A stretch of 64,000 nt of DNA from Sphaerospermopsis aphanizomenoides BCCUSP55 (lineage in GTDB: Bacteria; Cyanobacteriota; Cyanobacteriia; Cyanobacteriales; Nostocaceae): assembly GCF_001586785.1 (NCBI RefSeq), contig NZ_LUFH02000005.1, positions 1-64,000 on the forward strand, in the 5' to 3' direction. The notes under the pieces are model-generated. The model did no database searches. It worked only from the letters and a program-made list of their open reading frames with translations, and was not told the DNA's origin. The translations under genes were made by a program, and so were the position numbers. Within the stretch, counting starts at the first letter, position 1. The number at the start of each line of letters is the position of its first letter. Positions 53,000 through 60,723 of this stretch are shown here, one piece after another.

Positions 53000-53494
53000 A
53001 TGCAGCAAAAGATCAGAAAAGTCTACAGCCTTAAAGAATATTCCACTCCCGATATATTCTATCATTCCTTAACTCCCGCTTTGGGAATAATATTATCTAT
53101 TTTTGCTGGTTGGGAAATAATTCTGTTTTGTTTTATATTAGGGTTATTTATTAGTATTTTAATTTTAGATATTGATAATTGCTATGAAGTAATTACCTGC
53201 AACTTTAATTCTACATTTGGTAGAATTACTATACGACAGAAAAATATATTCTCTCAGGGGGTGATGGAAATTCCACTTCATGAGATTGAAACGGCACTAA
53301 TTAAGTCGAGTAGTTCTTCCTTTACTACTAAAACCTCTTTTGGTAAAAAAATCCAAATTGACAGCCAGTTATATTGGATTGTGATTATTTTAAATTCTGG
53401 AGAACATTGCCGCTTGACTTATTATGAAACAAGTCTTTTCAGTAGTAAACAACAAATGATTGATTATATTTTATTTCTCAAAGAAAATACATAA
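53000..53494 (+). CDS. Small membrane protein with a PH-like domain, unknown
   Basis: This 164-aa protein has two membrane helices (about 22-40 and 42-60) and then a beta-rich C-terminal domain (CNFNSTFGRITIRQKNIF, EIPLHEIETALIKSS). This looks like the PH-like domains of small bacterial membrane proteins. No specific family is recognised. It is convergent with the M41 protease gene, only 19 bases away. Confidence 0.6.
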   Translation: MQQKIRKVYSLKEYSTPDIFYHSLTPALGIILSIFAGWEIILFCFILGLFISILILDIDNCYEVITCNFNSTFGRITIRQKNIFSQGVMEIPLHEIETALIKSSSSSFTTKTSFGKKIQIDSQLYWIVIILNSGEHCRLTYYETSLFSSKQQMIDYILFLKENT

Positions 53495-53513
53495 TCTTGA
53501 ATATGTACTGCTA

Positions 53514-54182
53514 CTAACGGATAGCTGTTTGACAATCTATCACCGTAGCACCTCGTCTCATGGCTGCCACCAAAGCTTGATAACTATCCCAATTTTCCTG
53601 AATCAGATTTTTAGCTTGTAGCAGGTGAAACCGTTGTTTTTGTTCAAAAACATTCTCGGCAAAACCCAAAGCTTGCAAAAACTGATTTAACTGAGCTTTA
53701 TCATCACCACCACCCTCAGCAGAGTTGAAAACCAGAGTTTCCGCCGCAATTCCCGCCATCCAAATATTACAATAGCGATCGCACATAGAAACGCTAATCT
53801 TCCCCTTTTCCAATTGTGCTGCAATTTCGCTATCCTCCAAAATTACCCCACCTTGTCCTGGTTGTCCTTGCTTCCAAGCTTCCCACGCGCTGAGAGTATA
53901 ACCAGTAACAAGAATGCCCGACAAGTGAGCAACGAGAAAATGACCAGCTTCATGATGTATAATCCGTTCTCGATATGCTGGCGAAAATCCCGCTAACCAA
54001 TCTAATACTATCGTTCCTCCCTTCCCTTGAAAACTGAAATTATCCAAAGTAGCGATACCCAAAAACCCCACCATAGTTAAAGCTGGTATTGTTGGGGAAA
54101 GATGTATTAATGGTCCCAACAAAGTGGAAAGCGTCATCAGGAAGACAGATATAGCAATAAGATTGATAGCGGTTTGATTCAT
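53514..54182 (-). CDS. Membrane-bound M41 (FtsH-like) protease domain without AAA part
   Basis: This 222-aa protein has two hydrophobic helices at the N-terminus (about 5-24 and 31-46), then the zinc motif HHEAGHFLVA (76-85). The FtsH-type third-ligand region follows (AGIAAETLVFNSAEGGGDD). The AAA+ ATPase domain of FtsH is missing entirely, not by frameshift. Such stand-alone proteins occur in cyanobacteria and resemble the protease part of plant FtsHi/EGY-type proteins. It may need a partner ATPase, or act as an ATP-independent membrane protease. Confidence 0.75.
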   Translation of the reverse strand: MNQTAINLIAISVFLMTLSTLLGPLIHLSPTIPALTMVGFLGIATLDNFSFQGKGGTIVLDWLAGFSPAYRERIIHHEAGHFLVAHLSGILVTGYTLSAWEAWKQGQPGQGGVILEDSEIAAQLEKGKISVSMCDRYCNIWMAGIAAETLVFNSAEGGGDDKAQLNQFLQALGFAENVFEQKQRFHLLQAKNLIQENWDSYQALVAAMRRGATVIDCQTAIR

Positions 54183-54753
54183 TTCAGGTTTGGGAATACA
54201 GTTTTGTCTTTAATCTATTATGGGCTTCTGAAAAGATAATTGCCAATAACGATGAATTGCAAAAGAAGTTATTCACTTTAGTTATGGAAGATTACAGATG
54301 GTTCAAAAATGGATAATGTACAATGGACAATTGACAATTACCTCTGCTTAAAAGCGAGAGGATTGAGAAATCGGAATTTTTTCTTTTTTCCCCTTTGAAA
54401 GGGGAAGTTTTAAACCGGGAATGAAACAATTGTCAATTTATAATATCTTTTGTCAATGCTTAATTTCCACAATAACTATAACTAAATATATCAGTCTTTA
54501 TTTACAGAGGTCATTTTTTTTGCAAAAATGTCAACAATGTTCTCTGGGAGTCCATGCTCGTTTTCTTGCTGATGTAATTTAACAACTTGTCTCTATTCCC
54601 AAACAATGGGATAATAAGTTTTTAGATAAATTACTCTAATTCTCAGCCTGTATGTGTCAATATCAGTCATTTACATTGGATAGGTGATACTTGAAATGTG
54701 GGCAATTGACCCATTGATATGATAACCATGACTAAAATATATAAGGGGTTTTT
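54183..54753. other. Intergenic region with repeat copy 3 and a possible gene remnant
   Basis: About 570 bases. They hold the double-hairpin repeat at 54327-54436. At 54487-54640 a frame with one internal stop reads CQQCSLGVHARFLADVI, then LVSIPKQWDNKFLDKLL. This looks like a decayed reading frame, but no family is recognised. The last 100 bases are A/T-rich promoter-like DNA. Confidence 0.4.
54327..54436 (+). repeat. Double-hairpin interspersed repeat, copy 3
   Basis: This is the clearest copy. Hairpin 1 is CCTCTGCTT/AAGCGAGAGG (54341-54361) and hairpin 2 is CCCCTTTGAAAGGGG (54390-54404). It ends TTTTAAACCGGGAATGAAAC next to CAATTGTCAATT. The two hairpins are the conserved elements shared by the copies. 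Confidence 0.8.
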
Positions 54754-55728
54754 ATGAGACAATTTCCTGGTGAAAGAAAGAGACGCTGGCATGAAATCGT
54801 AAATGAGATGATGACTTCAGAAGAAAATTCCTCTGAGGAAATACGTTTAAACCAGTCTGTCAACATCTACAAAGTTTTACCACAAGATACAGACACAGCA
54901 ATTGATGACTGGTTAGAACCACATCATATCGCATTAGATCAGTCTGTTACTCTTCGCAACAAGCTGGTTGTTTTCTTTCCTGGTTCTTTTGGTAAAGTAA
55001 CGCGGCAGCAGCTAATTATCCAGGAATTGGCTCATCTTGGCTATCACACCATCAATATCAGCTATCCTAACACCTGGACAGTTGCTAGTCTATGTAGACA
55101 CAACCATGATCCACATTGCTTAGAAAAAGCACGGTTAGAAATTATTTTTGGACGAGGCGACTGTGATGTTCTCAAAATCAGTCGGCATAACTCAATCGAA
55201 AATCGACTAATTAAGTTATTAGCATATTTAAACCTCAAGTATCCGCAGCAAAAATGGGGTCAATATTTAGATAAAAACCTTCCTAACTGGGAGCAAATTG
55301 TCGTCATCGGTCATTCTCAAGGAGGGGGACACGCAGCCCTACTAGGCAAGCAACATTCCGTTGCCAGAGTTGTCATGTTGGCGGCTCCAGCTGATTTTAG
55401 TTGGGTATTAGGTGAATCTGCCCCCTGGTTATCAATTCCCGGACAAACACCAGCGGAACGGTATTATGGTTTTACTCATATTAAAGATGAAGGATATGAT
55501 CGTATTCAAAAGGCGTGGGAGTTATTGGGAATGGATAAATACGGACCTATTGTCAATGTAGATGGACAGCAACCACCTTACAAACATTCCCATCGCTTAG
55601 TTACAAATATGATGCCCGCTCGACCTGAAAAGTATCATGGTAGTGTAGCTACAGACGGACCAACACCCAAGTTTTCTGATGGCACACCTGTATTCAAGTC
55701 GGTTTGGCAGTACCTCCTTGATGTTTGA
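54754..55728 (+). CDS. alpha/beta-Hydrolase-fold protein, BPSS1187-like
   Basis: This 324-aa protein has the nucleophile elbow VVIGHSQGGGHAALLGKQH with a catalytic Ser. It has RVVMLAAPADFSWV and a C-terminal region that could hold the His (MPARPEKYHGSVATDG). The pattern fits the BPSS1187-type hydrolases, whose substrates are unknown. There is no signal peptide or lid insertion. A GGGG tract precedes the ATG (TAAGGGGTTTTTATG). Confidence 0.65.
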   Translation: MRQFPGERKRRWHEIVNEMMTSEENSSEEIRLNQSVNIYKVLPQDTDTAIDDWLEPHHIALDQSVTLRNKLVVFFPGSFGKVTRQQLIIQELAHLGYHTINISYPNTWTVASLCRHNHDPHCLEKARLEIIFGRGDCDVLKISRHNSIENRLIKLLAYLNLKYPQQKWGQYLDKNLPNWEQIVVIGHSQGGGHAALLGKQHSVARVVMLAAPADFSWVLGESAPWLSIPGQTPAERYYGFTHIKDEGYDRIQKAWELLGMDKYGPIVNVDGQQPPYKHSHRLVTNMMPARPEKYHGSVATDGPTPKFSDGTPVFKSVWQYLLDV

Positions 55729-55755
55729 AACTACTTGTAGCGGTTTTGATTTGAT

Positions 55756-55882
55756 AGGACTTACGCAAAAGAAAGAAAAAATAAGGTTTTCGGAGGATAG
55801 GTTCATCAAAGAAAAAAACCCCTACACCCTACACCCCACACCCTACACCCAGCCCGGATGATAAATTTTGTGCGTAAGTCCT
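55756..55882. mobile_element. MITE-like element with AGGACTTACGCA termini
   Basis: This 127-bp element is bounded by inverted AGGACTTACGCA ends (about 12 matching bases, then an A/T tract). The interior is mostly ACCCTACACC short repeats, with no coding capacity. The flanks show no clear target duplication. The ends are like those of small non-autonomous elements in Nostocales. Confidence 0.6.
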
Positions 55883-55917
55883 GTTTGAGTGAGAGCCTTT
55901 AGGTCAGGGAGTGTCAA

Positions 55918-57666
55918 ATGAATCAAACCTATACAACCGATGTTTTAGTCGTAGGAGGAGGAACCGGCGGAACTGCTGCCGCTATCCAAGCAGCACGCAG
56001 AGGTGCTAAAACCATCCTCGTCAGCGAATTTTCCTGGTTAGGGGGAATGTTAACATCTGCTGGTGTATCTGCTCCGGATGGCAATGAATTACAATCTTTT
56101 CAAACTGGCTTATGGGGGGATTTTTTACAAGAGTTACGCCACCGTCAACCAGGAGGATTAGATCATAGTTGGGTGAGCTTTTTTAGTTATCAACCCCATA
56201 TAGGTGCAGAAATTTTTGCAGACTGGGTGAAGGAATTACCGAATCTGCAATGGATTTCTGGGAAAGTACCGTTAGAAGTGTTACGGACAGGAGACTGCAT
56301 TACAGGTGTACGCTTTGCAGATTTCACTGTCAACGCCAAAATTATCCTTGATGGTACAGAATTAGGAGATTTGTTGGCTTTAGGAGAAGTCCCCTACAGA
56401 TGGGGTTGGGAGCTAAAATCAGAGTGGAAAGAACCTAGCGCCCCGGAAAGTTTTAATTCGCTCACCGCCAAATATGCCGTACAAGCACCAACTTGGGTGG
56501 TGGTAATGCAAGATTTCGGAGAAAGTACCGCCTCAGCAATTCCGCCAGCACCTAATTATGATCCATCCTTATTTACGGGGGCTTGGGATGATTATGGAGC
56601 AGAACAATTTTTAAACTATGGACGATTACCCGCAAATTGGTTTATGATCAATTGGCCGATTTGTGGCAATGACTACGGCCAAAACGCCGAGCGTTTGATA
56701 GAGTCAGATATACCAAGACGTGAGTTTAACCAAGAATGTTTCTGGCATAGTCAAAACTTTGCCCATTTTATCCAAACTCAACTTGGTAGACGCTACGGTT
56801 TAGCAGAAGGAGTTTTTCCTAGTCTCTCTCCAGCTTTTGCACTTCATCCCTATTATCGGGAAAGTCGGCGCTTAGAGGGACTCATTACTGTCTGTGAGCA
56901 GGATATCCTACCATTAGCAGGTGGTAAAGTTGCAGCTAAGTTTGAAGATGCGATCGCTATTGGTAACTATGCCAATGACCATCATTATCCTGGTGTCAAG
57001 TTCTCACTGCAACCTAAATCTATTCGCTGGGGGGGACGTTGGACTGGAACTCCCTTCACTGTTCCCTATCGCTGTTTAATTCCTCAATCTACAGATGGTT
57101 TACTAGTTTGTGAGAAGAATATTTCTGTATCTCACATTGCCAATGGAGCAACTAGACTACAACCTGTAGTCATGGGTATTGGTCAAGCAGCGGGTATGGC
57201 AGCTGCTCTGTGTTGTGAGTTAAACTGTCAGCCCAGGGATTTGCCAGTGAGGATGTTGCAAACAACTTTATTAACAGATGAGCAATCGCCCACAGCAATT
57301 GTTCCTTTGTTCAATTTACCAATTAATCATCCACAGTGGTTAGACTGGCAAATTCATTATTTAGATCATCCAGAAACTTATCCCATCAGTGGAAATTGTC
57401 CTTGTTTATCGGTTGATCAGTGTGATTACTCTCATCTTGATTGTTTCATAGGCATTTTTAATCGCCTAGACCAACAAGACTATAGATTTACTATCACAAA
57501 CTCAACTGAATTATCACCGAAAATTTGGCAGATAGTCGCATTGGGATCATCTGCTGATGAGCAATTGCAAGTCTTGACCCAAAATCAAAAGCTTGTTGTC
57601 AGGGGTCGTGCCAATTCATCTGGTAACTGGCTACTTGTCGAACATATCGACGAAGTATCAAATTAA
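55918..57666 (+). CDS. FAD-dependent oxidoreductase
   Basis: This 582-aa protein starts with the dinucleotide motif VLVVGGGTGGTAAAIQAARRG and has SEFSWLGGMLTSAGVSAPDG and NISVSHIANGATRLQPVVMGIGQAAGMAA. These fit the FAD_oxidored family of tentative xanthan-lyase-like oxidoreductases in which FAD is bound by the N-terminal Rossmann fold. The final ~110 residues are an extra beta-rich part. The substrate is unknown. The bases before the ATG end in GGGAGTGTCAA, like an IS200/IS605 end, which may be the scar of an insertion. Confidence 0.75.
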   Translation: MNQTYTTDVLVVGGGTGGTAAAIQAARRGAKTILVSEFSWLGGMLTSAGVSAPDGNELQSFQTGLWGDFLQELRHRQPGGLDHSWVSFFSYQPHIGAEIFADWVKELPNLQWISGKVPLEVLRTGDCITGVRFADFTVNAKIILDGTELGDLLALGEVPYRWGWELKSEWKEPSAPESFNSLTAKYAVQAPTWVVVMQDFGESTASAIPPAPNYDPSLFTGAWDDYGAEQFLNYGRLPANWFMINWPICGNDYGQNAERLIESDIPRREFNQECFWHSQNFAHFIQTQLGRRYGLAEGVFPSLSPAFALHPYYRESRRLEGLITVCEQDILPLAGGKVAAKFEDAIAIGNYANDHHYPGVKFSLQPKSIRWGGRWTGTPFTVPYRCLIPQSTDGLLVCEKNISVSHIANGATRLQPVVMGIGQAAGMAAALCCELNCQPRDLPVRMLQTTLLTDEQSPTAIVPLFNLPINHPQWLDWQIHYLDHPETYPISGNCPCLSVDQCDYSHLDCFIGIFNRLDQQDYRFTITNSTELSPKIWQIVALGSSADEQLQVLTQNQKLVVRGRANSSGNWLLVEHIDEVSN

Positions 57667-57704
57667 TTTTTTAACAGTTAAATACAATACTTTTTTACAA
57701 ATTG

Positions 57705-57710
57705 TCCGGA
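57705..57710 (+). promoter_or_regulatory. TCCGGA element of a DIF-class promoter
   Basis: TCCGGA lies 58 bases before the patX start codon. In Anabaena this hexamer at the -35 position marks promoters induced during heterocyst differentiation. A possible -10 (TAAGTA, 57726-57731) follows at a spacing of 15 bases. The match with patX genes in other strains is from memory and would need transcript mapping. Confidence 0.55.
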
Positions 57711-57767
57711 TGAATATATCAAAGCTAAGTATCAGTGAAGTAGAGAGTTCTAAAATAGACATCTACT

Positions 57768-58004
57768 ATGCGTGCTGCCATTTCACTTTTAGTATCGAGT
57801 CTGGTATTCGGCTCCTTAGCTTTTAACTATGAAGCAGAATTCACTGGCATTTTCCATCCGCTGACTGGTAATTCTGGTTCAGGAAAGCTACTTGCAGACA
57901 ATTCTAAGCCCGGGCCTAACGAACCAGAACAGCCAGCACCTCATCGGGGTAGTGGACGTAAAGAGTCAATTGAATTTTTCCTAAATATCAATTCTGCTGT
58001 TTAG
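57768..58004 (+). CDS. patX: PatX-type heterocyst-inhibiting peptide precursor
   Basis: This 78-aa protein has an N-terminal Sec signal (ISLLVSSLVFGSLAF). The segment PAPHRGSGRK (residues 56-65) contains the RGSGR pentapeptide (60-64) that blocks the master regulator HetR. PatS has the same pentapeptide at its end; PatX differs by its signal peptide and an H before the motif, both seen here. The peptide would be exported, processed and passed between cells to space heterocysts. It has a 14-residue extension after RGSGR (KESIEFFLNINSAV). A DIF-type TCCGGA promoter element and the gifA-glnA context support the call. Confidence 0.85.
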   Translation: MRAAISLLVSSLVFGSLAFNYEAEFTGIFHPLTGNSGSGKLLADNSKPGPNEPEQPAPHRGSGRKESIEFFLNINSAV

Positions 58005-58100
58005 CACCCCCTGGGTCAGACTGCTTTTAGGAGAATTTCTTGCCAGAACAAGAATCAATGTACCGGAATAATCGGGTGTCCCACATCCTTTACACAACTA

Positions 58101-58267
58101 GTCAGACCAAGACAAAGACAGTTAAAGCACTACACAATTCTTCCACTGTTTTTTATTGTATGTTCTTTGACAGAGATATAGACAGTTTAAGCACTACATA
58201 ACTCAACAAGCGTTCTGTGATTTCATCTTCTCTGACAGAGACAAAGACAGTTCCAGCACTACACAAC
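58101..58267. repeat. Three ~65-bp direct repeats downstream of patX
   Basis: The unit GACAGAGACAAAGACAG followed by TTnnAGCACTACACAACT occurs three times, beginning near 58102, 58168 and 58232, at periods of about 66 and 64. The 36-base core is well kept, the spacer not. There is no open frame. The layout (tandem, non-coding, next to a heterocyst-pattern gene) recalls NsiR1-type small-RNA arrays, but I cannot confirm identity. Confidence 0.75.
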
Positions 58268-58724
58268 TGACTGGTGTTTAGTATTTCTCAAAAAACATCC
58301 GGTAATTGCAAAAACCTGGCCTTGTACTGGTGATTAAGCCACTCATCACTCATATCAGTGTTAACCTAGCTGAAAATTTGATGTGATACCAAGGTGGATA
58401 TTTTCGGCATTTTTCCAGTATTTAGACCATACTCTTGTTGATGTATTTTTCCTACTCTAAGTTCAGCGAATCCGCTTTTATATACCGTTGCGTTTAAGAA
58501 AGCGGGAAGCTACCCTTCAGGTGTCCAGGTGCGAAACAAAAAATATATGGTTCATTTACCCAAAAATCACTGTAAGCAGGGGTGATTCAACCGCAATATG
58601 TCAAGTTTTCTGAGGGAAAAGGAGAAGGGGTAAAAGGTAAGAGTTTTTCCCTTTCCCATGTTTCTTATACTCTTTCGGGATTCGCACCTTACCCTTTACA
58701 CCCAACCCATTCAACAATGAACAA

Positions 58725-58840
58725 TGTACAATTGACAATTACCTCTGGCTGGAAGGAAGAGGATTAAATTGTCAAAGGGAAAACTTTGATCATTTTCCCC
58801 TTAAACAGGGAAAACTTTAAACCTTGAATGGATCAATTGT
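58725..58840 (+). repeat. Double-hairpin interspersed repeat, copy 4
   Basis: This runs from CAATTGACAATTACCTCTGG through GAGGATTAAATTG to AACTTTAAACCTTGAAT and GATCAATTGTCAATTG. It is the most diverged copy and its second hairpin is altered (TTTTCCCCTTAAACAGGGAAAA). It is in the same orientation as copies 2 and 3. Confidence 0.65.
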
Positions 58841-58874
58841 CAATTGTCAATTGTCAATTATCAATTGTCAATTG

Positions 58875-59933
58875 TTAATCTGGTTTATGAGCAATAAAAT
58901 ATTTGCTCATAAAGTGAACTTGGGTTTCTATATTCTCAAAACCTGCTTTCTCCAAACGCTCTACCAAATCATCAGTAGTGTAATGTTTGTAATAGGGTTC
59001 ATGGAAAGTTTTTGGGAAATTATTCATCATTAATTCCATATCGGGTGAATCATTCAACTGAATTGAATCACAAATAATAAAAGTTCCTCCTGGTTTTGTC
59101 ACTCGGAAGCATTGCTCTATAACTTTTTGACGCACAGACTCTGGTAATTCATGGAAGAGGAAAACAGACGTGACAGCATGAAAATAGTTATCTAGATAAG
59201 GTAATTCTTCAGCATTGGCTTGTAAAAGTTGTGGCAATTCCCTAGGATTTTGAGATAATAACTCATAGGCCTTTCGCAAATACGCCGGGGATAAATCTGT
59301 ACCAAATAAAGAAACTTGCTCTAAAGCGGATCGAATCATCTTTAAAGTTCGACCAGTACCACAAGCTACATCTAAAATTCGGATTTGCTTTTGAGGAAGA
59401 AACTGGAATTTGGCCAGTTCGCGTTTGAGGGGAGCGAGAATACGTCGCCGCATGGCATCAGCTGAACCACCAAACAGAATTTCTACCTGTAGGTCATACA
59501 AATTGGCTGACAGGTCGCTCAAATAGCCGTCAGTTTGGTGATGAAAATTTTGGACATAGTAGCTCGGATAGCCTTCTTTATCTATTTCTGGTGAAAACTC
59601 TTGCAGACTGTTGTTTTTAATTCGCTCCCAGATGAGGGGTAAATCTAGCCACGTTAGTGGATAGTAGCGGAAAAAGTCTTCCCAGGGATTGTCAAATAAT
59701 AAACTGTGGGGATATATTCCTGTTTCTGCATCCTGCCAGTCTGTTTCTAGTAGCTGGTTAAATCTGTTTTGCAGTTTGAGTATTAACTCTTGAGGAATGG
59801 GTTGGTCTGCTGGCGCTAGTGTGGGATACAGTAAATTTCTTAACTGGGAACTGAGGGTTTTGTGAGCTAGTCCGAAGTAATTCTTTCCTTGTTGAAAGGT
59901 CTGATAGGTGAGTTTCGTTAAGGTGTCAGACAT
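58875..59933 (-). CDS. Class I SAM-dependent methyltransferase
   Basis: This 352-aa protein has a ~175-residue N-terminal helical region (LETDWQDAETGIYPHSLLFD, WEDFFRYYPLTWLDLPLIW) and then a methyltransferase with motif I ILDVACGTGRTLKMI and RVTKPGGTFIICDSIQL. It probably methylates a small molecule or lipid. The N-terminal part is shared with other cyanobacterial proteins I cannot name. It separates patX from gifA but faces the other way, so it is not in an operon with them. Confidence 0.75.
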   Translation of the reverse strand: MSDTLTKLTYQTFQQGKNYFGLAHKTLSSQLRNLLYPTLAPADQPIPQELILKLQNRFNQLLETDWQDAETGIYPHSLLFDNPWEDFFRYYPLTWLDLPLIWERIKNNSLQEFSPEIDKEGYPSYYVQNFHHQTDGYLSDLSANLYDLQVEILFGGSADAMRRRILAPLKRELAKFQFLPQKQIRILDVACGTGRTLKMIRSALEQVSLFGTDLSPAYLRKAYELLSQNPRELPQLLQANAEELPYLDNYFHAVTSVFLFHELPESVRQKVIEQCFRVTKPGGTFIICDSIQLNDSPDMELMMNNFPKTFHEPYYKHYTTDDLVERLEKAGFENIETQVHFMSKYFIAHKPD

Positions 59934-60139
59934 AAAAAAATAATTAAGCTTTATTACAGTTAATCATTTTATGTGAATAGAAATGAATAATACAGAACTT
60001 TATAAGAAAAAATTCCCGTTTTCAGCTATGTTGTGATGTCAAAGTTCTCGATCTGACCGGCTATTTTTCCCGTCTTTGATCCGAATTGTGACAAAGGCGA
60101 TCACTCAATTGTAAATTTTTGTGACGAAATAGTAGTTTC

Positions 60140-60153
60140 GTAGCTTACGATAC
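60140..60153 (+). promoter_or_regulatory. NtcA-binding site upstream of gifA
   Basis: GTA-GCTTACGA-TAC matches the NtcA consensus GTA-N8-TAC exactly. It lies 75 bases before the gifA start. A -10-like TACGAT (60146-60151) overlaps it, so NtcA bound here would block transcription. This agrees with the known repression of gif genes by NtcA under nitrogen shortage. Confidence 0.65.
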
Positions 60154-60227
60154 AGAATTTTGTCTATCATGAATATGCAAGACAAAATTAATTCTATTAC
60201 TTACTAAAAAACAAGAGGTTTAAAGCT

Positions 60228-60428
60228 ATGTCTATTCAAGAAAAATCTCGTGCGTTAATGGTGCGTCAACATCAGCAAGTTAAAAACCGTCAACAATCCA
60301 TGCTGATGCGTGCAGCACAAGAACTCGGTCTTCCTGAAGAACTATCCAATTATTGGAATCCCATTCAAGGGAAGGTAGATCCTACCACTCAAACCCTTTA
60401 CAGCCGCAGTAATGCAGCGATGAGCTAG
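60228..60428 (+). CDS. gifA: Glutamine synthetase inactivating factor IF7
   Basis: This 66-aa basic protein starts SIQEKSRALMVRQHQQVKNR and contains QQSMLMRAAQELGLPEE. The same ARALM-R-x-H-Q and N-R-Q-Q-S-M-L patterns and length are known from cyanobacterial IF7. It binds glutamine synthetase and inhibits it when ammonium is present. The target gene glnA lies about 300 bases downstream on the opposite strand. An exact NtcA consensus site is in the upstream region. AGAGG precedes the ATG. Confidence 0.9.
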   Translation: MSIQEKSRALMVRQHQQVKNRQQSMLMRAAQELGLPEELSNYWNPIQGKVDPTTQTLYSRSNAAMS

Positions 60429-60541
60429 AGAAAGGCAAGGGAGCAGGGAAAAAATCAAGTCAAAAGTCAAAAGTCAAAAGTCAAAATTAAGAACTCTTGC
60501 CTTTTATCAATGCCCAATGTCCAATGCTCTGCGTTTTACTG

Positions 60542-60662
60542 TTATCGAAACAATCGGGTCTAAAACCGGACTTCGTCCAAAGTTTTTGGAGTGGGGTATA
60601 AATAAATCTCCGTTACAAAAACGGCCTTTTACCTCCTGCCTCCTGCCTCCTGCCTCCTGCCT
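60542..60662 (-). repeat. ~100-bp interspersed repeat, copy B
   Basis: This is the reverse-complement counterpart of 23792-23885, about 85% by eye, with the hairpin GGACTTCGTCC and CCGTTACAAAAACGG. It is followed by four copies of CTCCTGC. It sits between the convergent gifA and glnA genes. Confidence 0.75.
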
Positions 60663-60666
60663 TGGT

Positions 60667-60692
60667 AAAAAAAAACCACCCTTGAGGGTGGC
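60667..60692 (-). terminator. Intrinsic terminator of glnA
   Basis: On the minus strand CCACCC-TCAA-GGGTGG is a perfect six-base-pair stem with a four-base loop, followed by nine T residues. It lies 32 bases after the glnA stop codon. Confidence 0.9.
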
Positions 60693-60723
60693 TGAAAAAT
60701 TTACTATTATTGCTCAATTGCCC

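Larger units (their letters stand above)
58005..58874. other. Long gene-free region after patX
   Basis: About 870 bases. They hold the patX-linked repeats (58101-58267), two CCGG elements (58062-58067 and 58297-58302), a stretch of unknown DNA (58310-58720) and the double-hairpin repeat (58725-58840). A 61-residue open frame at 58582 runs over short repeats and is rejected. The region is long for this genome and probably contains transcribed RNA. Confidence 0.5.

Noticed and set aside
57593-57826. 77-residue frame overlapping the patX start
   Set aside because: It is in another frame over the end of the oxidoreductase and the patX promoter; patX itself has the better start and known motif.
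58582-58767. 61-residue frame after patX
   Set aside because: Part of short repeats and the fourth interspersed repeat copy.
60228-60428. Glutamine riboswitch before gifA
   Set aside because: I looked for the conserved glutamine-riboswitch core in the leader and did not find it; control by NtcA explains the region better.
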